Below, piece after piece: positions 58,101-62,115 of a stretch of DNA of 64,000 bases. Origin of the DNA: Odobenus rosmarus divergens (Eukaryota; Chordata; Mammalia; Carnivora; Odobenidae); contig NW_004450459.1 in assembly GCF_000321225.1 (NCBI RefSeq), positions 690,208-754,207 of the forward strand, read 5' to 3'. The translations under genes were made by a program, and so were the position numbers. Position 1 is the stretch's first letter. Each line of letters starts with the position of its first letter. The notes under the pieces were generated by a model that was given only the letters and a program-made list of their open reading frames with translations, had not been told where the DNA came from and made no database searches.

Positions 58101-60290
58101 TGTGAGTCAGACACATAAACTCTGCACACAGAAAATGATTCCTTGTCTACTGAGATCTGATATGGAAAAGCAAGATGAAAGTGCGTTTTTTTTTTTTTTT
58201 TAAGCAACATTGGCACTTGAACAATTAAGGCTAATAGTTCAAAGCGTCTTCCTCCCTCATTTGCCTGGCCGACTGCTTTCATGGGGTATGTTACAGAAGG
58301 ACAGGGTCAGTCCAGTTTTTCCAGGCCAATCCGCTTGCTCCTTAAGCGGCTAAGGATCCAAAACAGATGTCCTCCAGTGTAAAAGTGAAGACATTTTGGT
58401 CCCATCTCCTCATGCTATATGCACACTGGCGTTCAAGTTAACCTAACACACATCTGTTGAAAACCTACCAAGTGTATGAGGGCATGCAAAGTGTTGGCGA
58501 GGCCCTCAGCAAAAAAATGCCCTCATTGGGCAAACACATGAATGTTGTTGAAAGAATAAGAAATGATCTCTTTGGCCTCAAGCTGTTGACTCTATAGCAA
58601 AATTAGCAACCTGTGCCTTAAGATACACAGAGGAAAGAAAGATACGTTGTACTAGACACAGTGCAGAGATGGAAGTAATTATTGATGCTTGGGGAGATAG
58701 GGGAAGACTCTGGGAAAAACTAGCATAGATCAGTGCCTTCAAGGATGAGTAAAACTTTAATACGCAGAGAACGGGACAGATCATTTCATAAGGAAGGAGC
58801 AGAACAGTATTTGCTCATTTGGCCAAAGAAAAATGTATATCATTTGGAGTTCCCTATTTTGGGTTTAAATTTCAGTGTGGGTACAAAGATGTAAGGTACT
58901 TAGATTTATGCTATAATAATTAAAACTTGTATTCTTTTCTATTTTATATGGTAAATATGTTTATACATACAAATATATGTACATATATGTATGTCTACAT
59001 GCATATGTGTATGTGTATAAAACCAAGAGGCCAGAGAAGCCAATATATTTAAGCCAGAAAACATTTTACTTGATTACAGTTTAACAGTATAAGTGGAAAT
59101 AAGGCCAAAACAAGCCTTATTTCTTGCCAGTAAATGGAGATGAATAGAAGATTTGGTTTCAATCTTTGCCACAAACATTTGCTGTTAGTTTAAATTCCAA
59201 GGCTTACCTCTGGCCAGTGGCTCTAACCATCTCCAAAAACCAGACTACCACCTTCCCTGGGTGACAGCCCCTCGAACAGAGATTTTAAGCCTCGTGTGCC
59301 CCTAAGCCCTAACAGCATTTGCTCCTACTTCTTTCTTCCCTTGCCTCCCTGGGCATCTCACAGATAAGCGCTCTTTCAGGATTTCCATGTTCCCGTGGGT
59401 AATGTTCACACGCCCTGACTGTGGCTTTTCACCAGCCGAGAGAGTTTTATCCAGGGATCCCTTATGTTTTGTTACTCAAGCCCCTATCCTCTGCAAAAAG
59501 ATTACTTTGAAAATCCAAGCATTTCTTTTGTAAAAAGGACTAGTTTCCCAAGATAAAACACTGAAAAGAGGCTCAAGCAATCATGCCAAGACTACACCTG
59601 CTTCAAGGTGTCAGCGATTTTACTGCTTTAAAGCCCAGAAATTGTTGTGAAATATATACTCCCATAACCAGGGCAGGTAAGTTCCAGTGTAAAATAAGTC
59701 ATGTGGCAATTTGTCAGAGAAATGGAAATGCGAAGGAGAAGGCCTCTAGGTCCCTACAAATGACAGATGACCTTCCACTGCTACCAAACACACTTACTGT
59801 GAGCATCGCAAACATCAGTTGACACACGTTGAAGGCGTGTCTCCAGTTGTGGTACAGAACCATTCGATAATTTTTCCTCACTGTCAACAGCCACCTACAC
59901 AGTGTCTGAAATGGGAAGGGAAAGGTTGTGTCAGGCGGTTGGATGTGTCTCCAGTGGGCTGTTATCAAAACGATGCCTTATGTCTGAGTCATCTTCACCA
60001 CCCAAAGTCCTTTCACAAACCTCCCAGGGTTCTCACGGTAATCCCAGGAGGTGTGCAGGCTGAGTAGTATCATCCTCAAGTTGCATTTGGGAAAGCTGGC
60101 TACCATGTTGTCCCAGACAGATCGCCTTGTCAGAACATCTTACCTCATAGTCAATTTTAAATTTCTGTACCATCCCCAGCTCCATGAACATCCGGAGAGC
60201 AGCTGTGATCATGGCGTCAACATCAAGAGAGAAGTCATCAAAATGTATGTCATTGATGGCAAGTTCTGACACCAGAGGGACGTTGGCTGC
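4114..60290 (-). CDS. PDE11A: PDE11A, internal catalytic-domain part of the gene (8 exons, partial at both ends)
   Basis: PDE11A hydrolyses cAMP and cGMP to their 5'-monophosphates in the cytosol. The coding segment joins, on the minus strand, 60290-60144, 59905-59798, 44883-44774, 35152-35062, 31500-31400, 16444-16367, 10872-10809 and 4188-4114, giving 258 codons with no stop or frameshift. Lengths and phases fit at each junction. The translation matches the PDE11 family rather than PDE5 or PDE6, for example [37 protein letters not shown] and [19 protein letters not shown]. Residues seen: the general-acid His in YHNWRH, metal ligands in RHA, HDLDH and TACDLG, and the M-loop in the last exon. 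Compared with the remembered 933-residue human long isoform, this covers very roughly residues 596-853. The GAF domains and C-terminal exons, including the invariant glutamine (LQLEW), are outside the window. Seven introns are GT-AG or GC-AG. Confidence 0.97.
7591..7707 (+). mobile_element. Short, diverged tRNA-derived carnivore SINE
   Basis: A SINE head, GGGCAGCTGGCTCGTTCAGT, is followed by a box-B-like GGGTTGTGAGTTCAAGCCCC and a short body ending in an A-rich tail. It has a perfect 11-bp target duplication, ACTCAGCCTTG, at 7580-7590 and 7708-7718. It lacks the CT-rich middle of the long SINEs, so it is a shorter or older subfamily. Confidence 0.88.
8953..9156 (+). mobile_element. Full-length carnivore SINE with 14-bp target duplication
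   Basis: It begins with GGGGCGCCTGGGTGGCTCAG, has the CT-rich middle and ends AAATAAATAAATAAAATCTT plus poly-A. The flanks AAAATGCCCACTGA repeat exactly at 8939-8952 and 9157-9170. It is little diverged from the other copies in the window, suggesting a fairly recent insertion. Confidence 0.95.
9187..9331 (+). repeat. MIR (ancient tRNA-derived SINE)
   Basis: The segment carries the typical MIR order: GGCTTTGGAGCC, then CACTTACTAGCTGTATCACC, then CTTCACTTTTCCCATTTGTG and AAATAGGGGTAATAA. It is decayed, as expected. Confidence 0.75.
9333..10033 (-). mobile_element. MLT1-type MaLR solo LTR, interrupted by a SINE
   Basis: The plus strand starts TGTATTAGTTTCCCAGGGTT and continues with ACCACAAACTTGGTGG and TTCTGGAGGTCAGCAG. 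Later it reads AAGGACGCCTGTCATTGAAT and ATCTGCAAAGACCC. This is the complement of the MLT1 LTR family of mammalian apparent LTR retrotransposons. A younger SINE (9397-9593) splits it. There is no internal coding region. Confidence 0.8.
9397..9593 (+). mobile_element. Full-length carnivore SINE inside the MLT1 LTR
   Basis: The head GGGGTGCCTGGGTGGCTTAG, CT-rich middle and (AAAT)n tail are all present. The flanks AAAACAACAGGAATC and AAAACAATAGGACTC are a slightly diverged target duplication derived from LTR sequence. This shows the order of insertion. Confidence 0.92.
10809..10872 (-). CDS. PDE11A: PDE11A exon [13 protein letters not shown] metal ligand, GC donor
   Basis: This short exon (64 nt, 21 whole codons plus the first base) encodes [21 protein letters not shown] minus nothing, entered in phase 2 and left in phase 0. 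It is too short to show as a long open frame and was found by matching the family sequence. The acceptor is TTTTTCAG|ATCAATG. The donor reads AGACAG|GCAAGT, that is GC rather than GT. The aspartate of TACDLG is the fourth metal ligand in class I phosphodiesterases, and KPW is a conserved surface of the catalytic pocket. No GT lies at a position that would keep the frame with exon H, so the GC site is taken as the real donor. Confidence 0.95.
12095..12300 (-). repeat. MIR fragment
   Basis: The plus strand reads the antisense MIR motif: TACTCCCATTTTATAGAGCG, then GAGAGATGAAGTAACTTTCC and CAAAGTGAGTAAGGAGTCAG. Confidence 0.65.
12590..12760 (-). repeat. MIR fragment
   Basis: The antisense MIR core is seen: CATTATTACCTCCATTTTAC, followed by CAGAGGTTACACAGTGAGGA and AAGCTGGAGCCGGAATCC. 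Confidence 0.65.
13200..14210. promoter_or_regulatory. CpG-dense intronic block, possible regulatory element
   Basis: The 200 bp at 13201-13400 contain about 17 CpG dinucleotides by hand count, including GCGGTCGGCCGGGCCGCAGC at about 13309. A second cluster lies at 13755-13855 (CCGCGGAGCCCGCG, CACCGCGCCCACCGG). CpGs also persist in the AT-rich DNA between them. The surrounding introns are CpG-poor. This is what an unmethylated element such as an alternative promoter or enhancer would look like, but no transcript evidence is visible. No clear TATA box or gene frame was recognised. Confidence 0.4.
16367..16444 (-). CDS. PDE11A: PDE11A exon [17 protein letters not shown] segment
   Basis: This 78-nt exon completes the split Glu codon with G, encodes [16 protein letters not shown] and NIKNHRDIF (25 codons), and ends with CG of a split arginine codon. 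The acceptor is TTGTGCAG|GAGGAGG and the donor is TTTCG|GTAAGT. The exon is a multiple of three with the same phase on both sides, so an isoform lacking it would stay in frame. The sequence is highly characteristic of PDE11A. It lies between the H-loop exon and the exon with the second conserved aspartate. Confidence 0.97.
16935..17125 (+). repeat. MIR
   Basis: The typical MIR order is seen: TGGAGTCAGAAATAACTG, GCAACTTTGGGAAGTTACTT, GAGCCTCCATTTCC and TTACTGTGAGGATTAAATGC. Confidence 0.8.
17286..17487 (-). mobile_element. Full-length carnivore SINE
   Basis: The antisense tail (poly-T, AAAGATTTTATTTATTTATT) is followed by the body and antisense head GAGCCACCCAGGCGCCC. The 15-bp flanks TGACTTTTCCTTTTT occur at 17271-17285 and 17488-17502. 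Confidence 0.95.
17805..18005 (-). mobile_element. Full-length carnivore SINE
   Basis: It is in antisense orientation with head GAGCCACCCAGGCGCC. The flanks CATAGTACTAATGTTT (17789-17804) and CATAGTACTGATGTTT (from 18006) are a one-mismatch target duplication. It inserted 318 bp from the preceding SINE in the same orientation. Confidence 0.95.
18560..18760 (+). repeat. MIR
   Basis: The sequence follows MIR: CACTTACTAGCTTACTAGGT, CAGGCAAGTGATTCCACACT, GAGCCTCGGTTTCCTGC and a CAGTGCCTGACAG end. Confidence 0.7.
19310..19515 (+). repeat. MIR
   Basis: MIR features: CCGTAGGTTACTTAACCTTG, GGGCTTTAATTTTC, AGGATTAGGTAAAATGATTT and GGCACATAGTAGGTGCTCAG. Confidence 0.75.
19785..19920 (+). repeat. L2 3' end
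   Basis: It matches the usual L2 3' terminus: AAACTCCACGAGGACAAGGG, GATCCCCAGTGTCTACAACA, GTGCCTGATGTGTAGTAG and CTCAATAAATATTTGTTGAA. Confidence 0.75.
19949..20153 (-). mobile_element. Full-length carnivore SINE
   Basis: It is in antisense orientation with tail TTTAAGATTTTATTTATTTA and head GAGCCACCCAGGCGCCC. The exact 15-bp duplication ACCTATTCATTTTTA lies at 19934-19948 and 20154-20168. Confidence 0.95.
21270..21700 (-). mobile_element. L1 fragment, decayed
   Basis: The plus strand shows antisense L1 motifs: TGTGTGGTTATTCCATGTAT, AATGCTGCTATGAACATCCT, TGTATGTCTCCTTGTG and CAATTGCTGGGTCATAGA. A CA repeat lies inside at about 21641-21656. No open frame remains. Confidence 0.65.
21765..21895 (-). 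repeat. MIR fragment
   Basis: Antisense MIR: TTTTAGAGGTGAGGAAACTC, AAGGTGAAGG and the expected CAGAGCCCCATGGCAGTTA stretch. Confidence 0.5.
22959..22991 (+). other. G-quadruplex-forming sequence
   Basis: Four guanine runs of 7, 4, 5 and 6 are separated by loops of 1, 6 and 4 bases, which fits the G3+N1-7 quadruplex rule. It lies on the strand opposite to the PDE11A sense strand, so the pre-mRNA would carry the C-rich complement. Confidence 0.7.
23530..23640 (+). repeat. L2 3' end fragment
   Basis: The segment resembles the L2 terminus: GAGCTATGTCTTACCTGCC, CATCCCCAGAAACTAGCAGT, GCCTAGAGAAGTGCATAAAG and ATCAATAAGTGCTAG. Confidence 0.55.
24365..24540 (+). repeat. MIR
   Basis: MIR order: AGGCAATGTGGCATGGGGAC, CACTGACTTTGGGCAAATTA, CTTACGCTCTCTAAGCCC and AAGATGGGGATGATAATAAT. 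Confidence 0.75.
24870..25105 (+). repeat. MIR
   Basis: MIR order: GAATGCCACAGTCATTTGG, GTTCAAATCTCAGCTTTACC, GCAATTTACTGAATGTC and ATTGCTCTAAATATTAAATG. Confidence 0.7.
25370..25535 (-). repeat. MIR fragment
   Basis: Antisense MIR: AAACCAAGGCAAGGAGAGAT, TAAGTGAGTGACTCCCTCAA and AGTCGCATGGCTGGTTACC. Confidence 0.55.
26058..26186 (-). mobile_element. Short, diverged carnivore SINE
   Basis: Antisense head GAGCCACCCAGGCACCCC follows a short body (AACTCACGATCCCGAGATCA) and a poly-T/TAAAGTAGGCTTCACACCC tail. It is the same short SINE class as the copy at 7591-7707. A flanking TGACTTT occurs on both sides. Confidence 0.85.
26835..27010 (+). repeat. MIR
   Basis: MIR order: CACTAATTAGTTACATGACC, CACCATTTAACCTTTTGGAG, CTCAGTACCTGATCTATAAA and ATAAAGGAGATGATTTGGAT. 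Confidence 0.7.
27625..27775 (-). repeat. MIR
   Basis: Antisense MIR: ATTGTTATCTCCATTTTACA, AAAAGAGGCTCAGAGAGGTG, TGACACAGAGCCAGG and GGTGGCAGAGCTGGAAT. Confidence 0.75.
27780..28960. mobile_element. Probable ancient LINE remnant (L1/HAL1-like)
   Basis: A start like TTATCAAGGTAATACATGCA is followed by a T-rich strand with motifs common in very old L1 or HAL1 sequence, including TTTCATTTCATGTTTTATTT and TTTCAAGAGCTTTTTCTTCT. There is no reliable frame, and the assignment is by feel rather than by alignment. Confidence 0.35.
29306..29647 (+). pseudogene. Processed retrocopy of an mRNA 3' end
   Basis: This 342-bp insert ends in a poly-A run of about 15 nt, with an AATAAA polyadenylation signal at 29608-29613 about 22 nt before the tail. 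It is bounded by a perfect 17-bp duplication, AAAAGATAACCTGCATC, at 29289-29305 and 29648-29664. The target begins TT/AAAA, the preferred site of the L1 endonuclease. It has no SINE head or A/B boxes. The body is AT-rich without an open frame, so it is probably a 5'-truncated copy made of 3' UTR only. I do not recognise the parent gene. Confidence 0.8.
29990..30400. repeat. Possible old interspersed repeat, unclassified
   Basis: The G/A-rich text GGGCAGATCATGGAGGGCTC, followed by AGCCACTGAAGGTTTTTGAG and later ATTCCAGAG, has the style of a widespread old mammalian repeat. A similar block occurs at 42280-42680. I cannot name the family from memory with confidence. Confidence 0.35.
31400..31500 (-). 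CDS. PDE11A: PDE11A exon E: catalytic-domain middle helices
   Basis: This 101-nt exon encodes [20 protein letters not shown] through ATDLTLYF (33 codons) plus two bases (GA) of a split glutamate codon. The acceptor is TCATTGCAG|GGTCAC and the donor is TTTGA|GTAGGT. It encodes the ILATDL segment common to cyclic-nucleotide phosphodiesterases, part of the helices that pack behind the metal site. It is entered in phase 0 and left in phase 2, so skipping it alone breaks the frame. A 15-kb intron follows. Confidence 0.97.
31974..32178 (+). mobile_element. MER5A-type non-autonomous hAT DNA transposon
   Basis: It begins CAGTGGTTCTCAGCTGAGGG and continues GGCAATGGGGACTTCCGGCA, GTAGAGGCCTGGGATGCTGC, ACAATGTACAGGAGAG and GAGTTTGAGAATCCCTG. 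This follows the MER5A consensus closely over its length. No clean 8-bp duplication was seen. Confidence 0.82.
33102..33296 (-). mobile_element. Full-length carnivore SINE
   Basis: Antisense tail TTTTAAAGATTTTTTGTTTA, body and head GAGCCACCCAGGCGCCC. Short flanks TGAGGAT repeat on both sides. Confidence 0.93.
35062..35152 (-). CDS. PDE11A: PDE11A exon D: H-loop region
   Basis: This 91-nt exon supplies the last base of the split lysine codon, then 30 codons reading [16 protein letters not shown] and [14 protein letters not shown]. It ends in phase 0. The acceptor is CTTTCAG|GAGCGG. The donor is AGTGAG|GTACAG, which keeps GT but departs from the GTAAGT consensus at the last positions and is the weakest-looking GT donor of the gene in this window. 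The histidine-rich HHHFNHAV stretch matches the H-loop region next to the active site in this family. The alternative donor one base away would break the phase with exon E. Confidence 0.97.
35290..35560 (-). repeat. L2 fragment
   Basis: The stretch GTTCACTCATCCATGAAGGA, AACTTCTATGTGTTAGGCTA and ACAATAAATGAGACAGAGTC resembles the antisense L2 3' region. A small tandem, ACCCAGATACCCAGATACC, lies at about 35449-35467. Confidence 0.5.
35725..35945 (+). repeat. MIR
   Basis: MIR order: GGATTTGGAGTCAGACCCCG, GGACAATTACTTGGGTGC, CAGCTTCTTTGTCTC and GATAATGCTACCTACCTCCT. Confidence 0.75.
35995..36190 (+). mobile_element. Full-length carnivore SINE
   Basis: Head GGGGCGACTGGGTGGCTCAG and tail AAATAAATAAATAAAATCT with a long poly-A. 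The 19-bp flanks AAAAGAAAATGCTAATTGA (35976-35994) and AAAAGAAAATGTTAATTGA (36191-36209) differ at one base. Confidence 0.95.
37105..37325 (-). repeat. MIR
   Basis: Antisense MIR: TTCATCTAGTCCTGACAACA, TTTGACAGATGAGGAAACCG, AGGCTCAGAAGAGTTACGCA, TCTCACAGCTGGCAGG and CTGGACTGGAACCCAAGC. Confidence 0.8.
37981..38140 (-). repeat. ATTC microsatellite joined to an L2-like remnant
   Basis: About seven ATTC units at 37981-38008 are followed by AAGGATTGATGACTTTCACA, AGCCAGGCTGCAGGCATGTG and TGCCCTCAGGAAGCTCACAG. This is the antisense pattern of an L2 3' end, where such repeats often arise. Confidence 0.55.
38938..38965. repeat. Near-perfect 28-bp palindrome
   Basis: Arms of 13 bp (AATGTGGAGCTAT and its exact complement ATAGCTCCACATT) flank a 2-base GT centre. 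It would form a tight hairpin in RNA or single-stranded DNA. It lies in AT-rich intron sequence. Confidence 0.9.
39180..39213. repeat. AAAT/AAAC microsatellite
   Basis: Two to three AAAT units run into about five AAAC units. No SINE or LINE body is attached on the left within about 60 bp. Confidence 0.9.
39955..40060 (+). repeat. L2 3' end
   Basis: The text AAGGGAAGGGACTGTTTGTT, ACAATGCCTAGCACAGAGCC and GCACAATAAAGCACTCAATT follows the L2 3' terminus. Confidence 0.65.
40655..40840 (+). repeat. MIR
   Basis: MIR order: GATGCAGTGGTTAAAGAGTG, GGAATCAGATAGCCCAGTCC, TTTGGGCAAGTTAATTAC and CCTGAGGCTCAGGCCC. Confidence 0.78.
42035..42235 (+). mobile_element. Full-length carnivore SINE with perfect 15-bp duplication
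   Basis: Head GGGTGCCTGGGTGGCTCAGT, long pure CT run, AAATAAATAAATAAAATCTT and poly-A. The flanks AGAAAATTGCAAAGG repeat exactly at 42020-42034 and 42236-42250, so the insertion is young by this measure. Confidence 0.95.
42280..42680. repeat. Possible old interspersed repeat, unclassified
   Basis: The segment with GGCATTCCAGGCAAGGCAGG, GAAAGTCACAGGAGGCCAGT, TTTTAAGCAGGAGAGTGATC and AGCAATCCAGGACAGATGCG has the wording of a common old mammalian repeat also hinted at in 29990-30400. The following 42690-43480 is purine-rich and may continue it. Confidence 0.4.
44774..44883 (-). CDS. PDE11A: PDE11A exon [11 protein letters not shown] metal-binding signature
   Basis: This 110-nt exon encodes [16 protein letters not shown] through [14 protein letters not shown] plus two bases (AA) of a split lysine codon. 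It is entered in phase 0 and left in phase 2. The acceptor is TTCCCAG|ACCGCA and the donor is [22 protein letters not shown] is the class I phosphodiesterase signature. Its His and first Asp bind the catalytic zinc, and the Asp also bridges to the second metal, by family knowledge. The remembered human protein has Asp where this one reads Glu in FQEIL. Skipping this exon alone would shift the frame; skipping it together with exon D would not (201 nt). Confidence 0.97.
46190..46430 (-). repeat. MIR
   Basis: Antisense MIR: TTATCCCCAGGTACAGATGA, AGGCATTGAGGCACAGAGAA, GCTGGGTAATGTGCCCAAGG, ACTCACAGCTGG and TACGTGGCAGAGGTGGGC. Confidence 0.8.
46850..47395. mobile_element. Probable old LINE remnant
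   Basis: The T-rich text TTGAAAATGTCTTTATTTCT, TTTGAAAGACTGCTCTATTG, TTGGCAATTTCACAAAGATG and TGCTTGGTGAGGCTTTTCAA resembles the antisense of old L1/HAL1 sequence. It directly adjoins the SINE at 47415. Assigned by pattern only. Confidence 0.4.
47415..47613 (-). mobile_element. Full-length carnivore SINE with perfect 15-bp duplication
   Basis: Antisense tail AAAGATTTTATTTATTATTT, body and head GAGCCACCCAGGCGCCC. The flanks TATAAGCATTTTCTT repeat exactly at 47400-47414 and 47614-47628. Confidence 0.95.
48322..48535 (-). mobile_element. Full-length carnivore SINE
   Basis: Antisense tail with a long T-rich run, body closely like the copies at 19949 and 47415 (shared GGGAGGAGGGTCAGAGGGAG), and head GAGCCACCCAGGCTCCC with one change. 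The exact 13-bp flanks TGGGGAGATGTTT lie at 48309-48321 and 48536-48548. Confidence 0.95.
48653..48678. repeat. Perfect 12-bp-arm palindrome
   Basis: Arms CATATATTATGG and CCATAATATATG flank a 2-base TC centre with no mismatch. Confidence 0.9.
50315..50530 (-). repeat. MIR
   Basis: Antisense MIR: TATGCCAGGCACTGTTCTAT, ATTAACTCATTTAATCCTTA, TTTTATAGATGAGGCTATTG and GGATTAGAACTCAGGCAACC. Confidence 0.8.
50962..51001. repeat. TG dinucleotide microsatellite
   Basis: About 13 TG units, one TTTG interruption, then five more units. Likely length-variable between individuals. Confidence 0.95.
51085..51290. repeat. Two tandem-like L2/MIR-type segments, about 90 bp apart
   Basis: CATTCACTCATTTATTCATC with AGCAAATATTCATTAAGCAT (from 51089) is echoed by CATTCATTCATTGATTCATT with GAGCAAATATTTATGAAGCA (from 51176). 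Both carry a following CATG..GGCA/AGCATGAGG-like stretch, the wording of an antisense L2 3' end. Confidence 0.55.
53285..53560. mobile_element. Probable L1 3' fragment
   Basis: The text AAAAAGTAGAATACTAATAA, TGAACCACCACGTCTTCATT and ATCCAACTTCAACAACAGGA, followed by a pattern like TTTCAAAGCAAAATTCCAGC, resembles a 3' region of old L1 elements. Confidence 0.5.
58430..58560. repeat. L2-like remnant
   Basis: ACATCTGTTGAAAACCTACC, AAGTGTATGAGGGCATGCAA and a later CCCTCATTGGGCAAACAC resemble the antisense L2 end. Assigned by wording only. Confidence 0.4.
59798..59905 (-). CDS. PDE11A: PDE11A exon B: YHNWRHAF active-site histidines
   Basis: This 108-nt exon encodes 36 residues, [15 protein letters not shown] through CQLMFAMLT, phase 0 at both ends. 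The acceptor is CATTTCAG|ACACTG and the donor is CTCACA|GTAAGT. It carries the YHNWRHAF motif. By family knowledge from PDE5, the first histidine is the general acid that protonates the leaving O3', and the second (RHA) is a metal ligand. Skipping this exon would keep frame but destroy catalysis. Its sequence separates PDE11 from PDE5 (LSVKKNYR-type) by the [13 protein letters not shown] stretch. Confidence 0.97.
59906..60143 (-). other. PDE11A short intron between exons A and B
   Basis: This 238-bp intron runs from GTAAGATG at 60143 to CATTTCAG at 59906. No repeat was seen. It is the shortest intron in the window. Confidence 0.95.
60144..60290 (-). CDS. PDE11A: PDE11A exon A (first in window): catalytic-domain N-terminal helices
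   Basis: This 147-nt exon encodes 49 residues starting [20 protein letters not shown] and ending FKIDYE. It is phase 0 at both ends, so skipping it would keep the frame. The acceptor is TTTTGTAG|GCAGCC and the donor is TATGAG|GTAAGA. The segment is the entry into the HD phosphodiesterase fold, just before the active-site histidines, and supplies N-terminal helices of the catalytic domain. The remembered human residues differ at about two positions (Ile for Val in AANVP, Asp for Asn in AIND), which suits a mammalian orthologue. The exon encoding the preceding residues was not found up to 64000. It is separated from the next exon by only 238 bp. Confidence 0.97.
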
Positions 60291-61369
60291 CTACAAAACA
60301 GAAGACAGAAGTCAAGCCAAGTTTACCCGCTTTTCCAAAGCCCTCATCCTGCTCTCTCCTTTCTTGCTTATCAGACGTGCCACATAAATCAGACCTGACC
60401 TGCACTTACACTCCGATAGAGCTAAACTCTGAGCTGGAAATGTTTTTTGTTTCTGAGCTGCAAATGCCCCAAGCAAATGAAGAGGGTGGGAGGGGGGAAG
60501 GGAAGCTATTCTGAAGGAAAAATATACACACTGGATCTAGTCTGCAGAATTTAGAATAAAAGCTGTCTAGTTTACTGAAACTGCAGTCATACAATATATT
60601 CTGATGCATATTACAGAGCACTAAATGCAAGAAACATCTGGGCAGCCAGCAGCTGTGAATTTTAATTGCTGCTATTCAGAGGAGGACATGGTATAATACA
60701 CCCCTTTGCCTTGTTTCTTGTATTCTTATATCCTTGCGTTGTGCATCCTTATTTCCGTTTCTTGTGTCCTTATATCCTGTAGCTCCGCACATGCCCTTTG
60801 TTACACACGTGTTCTGTATATTCAGAAGGATGGAAAGGATCAGACAGAGCATCTCTGGCACAAAATGTTTTCTTAATAGAATAGCGACGTTTGGAGGATC
60901 AGCACCAGCATATGTTTCACCAAAAGAATAAATTTACAATATCGTTTAGTTTCATTCTACATAAACATCACAATGCAATTACAATACTGGTCATACATAT
61001 TCAGGGTTTTCAAAACACTCACGTGAGGCAGCTGTCCATCAGTTGCCCCACACAAACTTAAAGGGAAGAAAAAAATCTTAGGGAACCATTTTCATGCTGA
61101 TTTCATTTGGTTCACCATATCCTTTGGGCCACTCTTGGTAAGGGAATAATTTCTACCTTTTTAAGCTATCGGGGACATTCTGGATTCATATTTCTATTCA
61201 CTGGGTGTAAATTACTCAAGGAGTTATCTTCACCCTGGGACTAATTTGGCTGAGCAATGAAATCCAACGCTGGTCACTCTAAGCATTCTAGAAACCATAT
61301 AATCAGTCCTGCCTTCCCAACTCCATGCTCCTCCATAAGAGTTTACATCTCTAGGCTAAAATCCGAACA

Positions 61370-61737
61370 CTGTTTATTCCCCACAACACAGAAGAACAAT
61401 GAACAAATATATAAATATGGTACCGTATTAACTATATGCACACTGTTGTACGATAGGTATCTGGAACTTTTTCACCTTGTGTGGCTGAAACTCTGCACGC
61501 AATGGACAACTCCCCATTCTCCTCTCCCCTGCAGCCCCCGTGACCACCATTCTCCTTTCTGTTTCTATGAGTTTGATTACTTTAGATATCTCATATAAAG
61601 GGAATCAGGTAGTATTTATCTTTTTGTGATTGGCTTATTTCACTTAGCATAATGTCTTCAAGGTTCATTCATGTTGTACCATATGACAGGATTGCCTTCT
61701 TTTTTAAGGCTGAATAATATTCCATTGCATGTGTATG
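61370..61737 (-). mobile_element. L1 fragment, split by MER2
   Basis: Antisense L1 wording: AGTTTGATTACTTTAGATAT, CTCATATAAAGGGAATCAGG, TTTGTGATTGGCTTATTTCA, CTTAGCATAATGTCTTCAAG and GAATAATATTCCATTGCATG. It resumes after the insertion as ACACATTTTCTTTATCCATT at 62074 and fades by about 62115. Confidence 0.82.
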
Positions 61738-62071
61738 CAGTTGACCCTTGAACAACATGGGGTTGGGCTACATGGGTCCATTTATATGAGGCTTTTTCTC
61801 AATAAAGACGACACAGTACTGTAAATGTATTTTCTCTTTCTTATGATTTTCTTAACGTTTTATGTTCTCTAGCTTACTTAATTGTAAGAATACAGTACCT
61901 AATACATGCAATATACAAAATATATGTTAATTGACTGTTTATGTTATCAGTAAGGCTTCTGGTCAATAAGGATATTAGTAGTTATGCTTTTGGGGAGTCA
62001 AAATTTTACACAGATTTTTGACTGCATGGGGGTTGGCGCCCCTAACCCTCATGTTGTTCAAGGGTCAACTG
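61738..62071. mobile_element. MER2 (Tigger/mariner-type non-autonomous DNA transposon)
   Basis: A 334-bp element with near-perfect terminal inverted repeats: the left end starts CAGTTGACCCTTGAACAACA and the right end is its complement, 22 bases matching. The interior holds TGTAAATGTATTTTCTCTTT, GTTTATGTTATCAGTAAGGC and GGTTGGCGCCCCTAACCC, as in MER2. A TA follows the right end. The left flank is TG after TA, so the expected TA duplication has probably mutated. It lies within an L1. Confidence 0.9.
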
Positions 62072-62115
62072 TAACACATTTTCTTTATCCATTCATCTGC
62101 TCATGGTTTAGTCTC
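62072..62115 (-). mobile_element. L1 fragment, continuation after MER2
   Basis: ACACATTTTCTTTATCCATTCATCTG-like text continues the antisense L1 interrupted at 61737. Confidence 0.7.

Larger units (their letters stand above)
44884..59797 (-). other. PDE11A intron between exons B and C
   Basis: This 14,914-bp intron has GTAAGT donor and TTCCCAG acceptor. It has two SINEs close together at 47.4-48.5 kb, MIR/L2 remnants, LINE remnants and a TG microsatellite. The stretches 44900-45950, 51300-53270, 53580-58420 and 58800-59790 hold nothing I can name. They are AT-rich intron sequence with short poly-A or poly-T runs. Confidence 0.85.
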
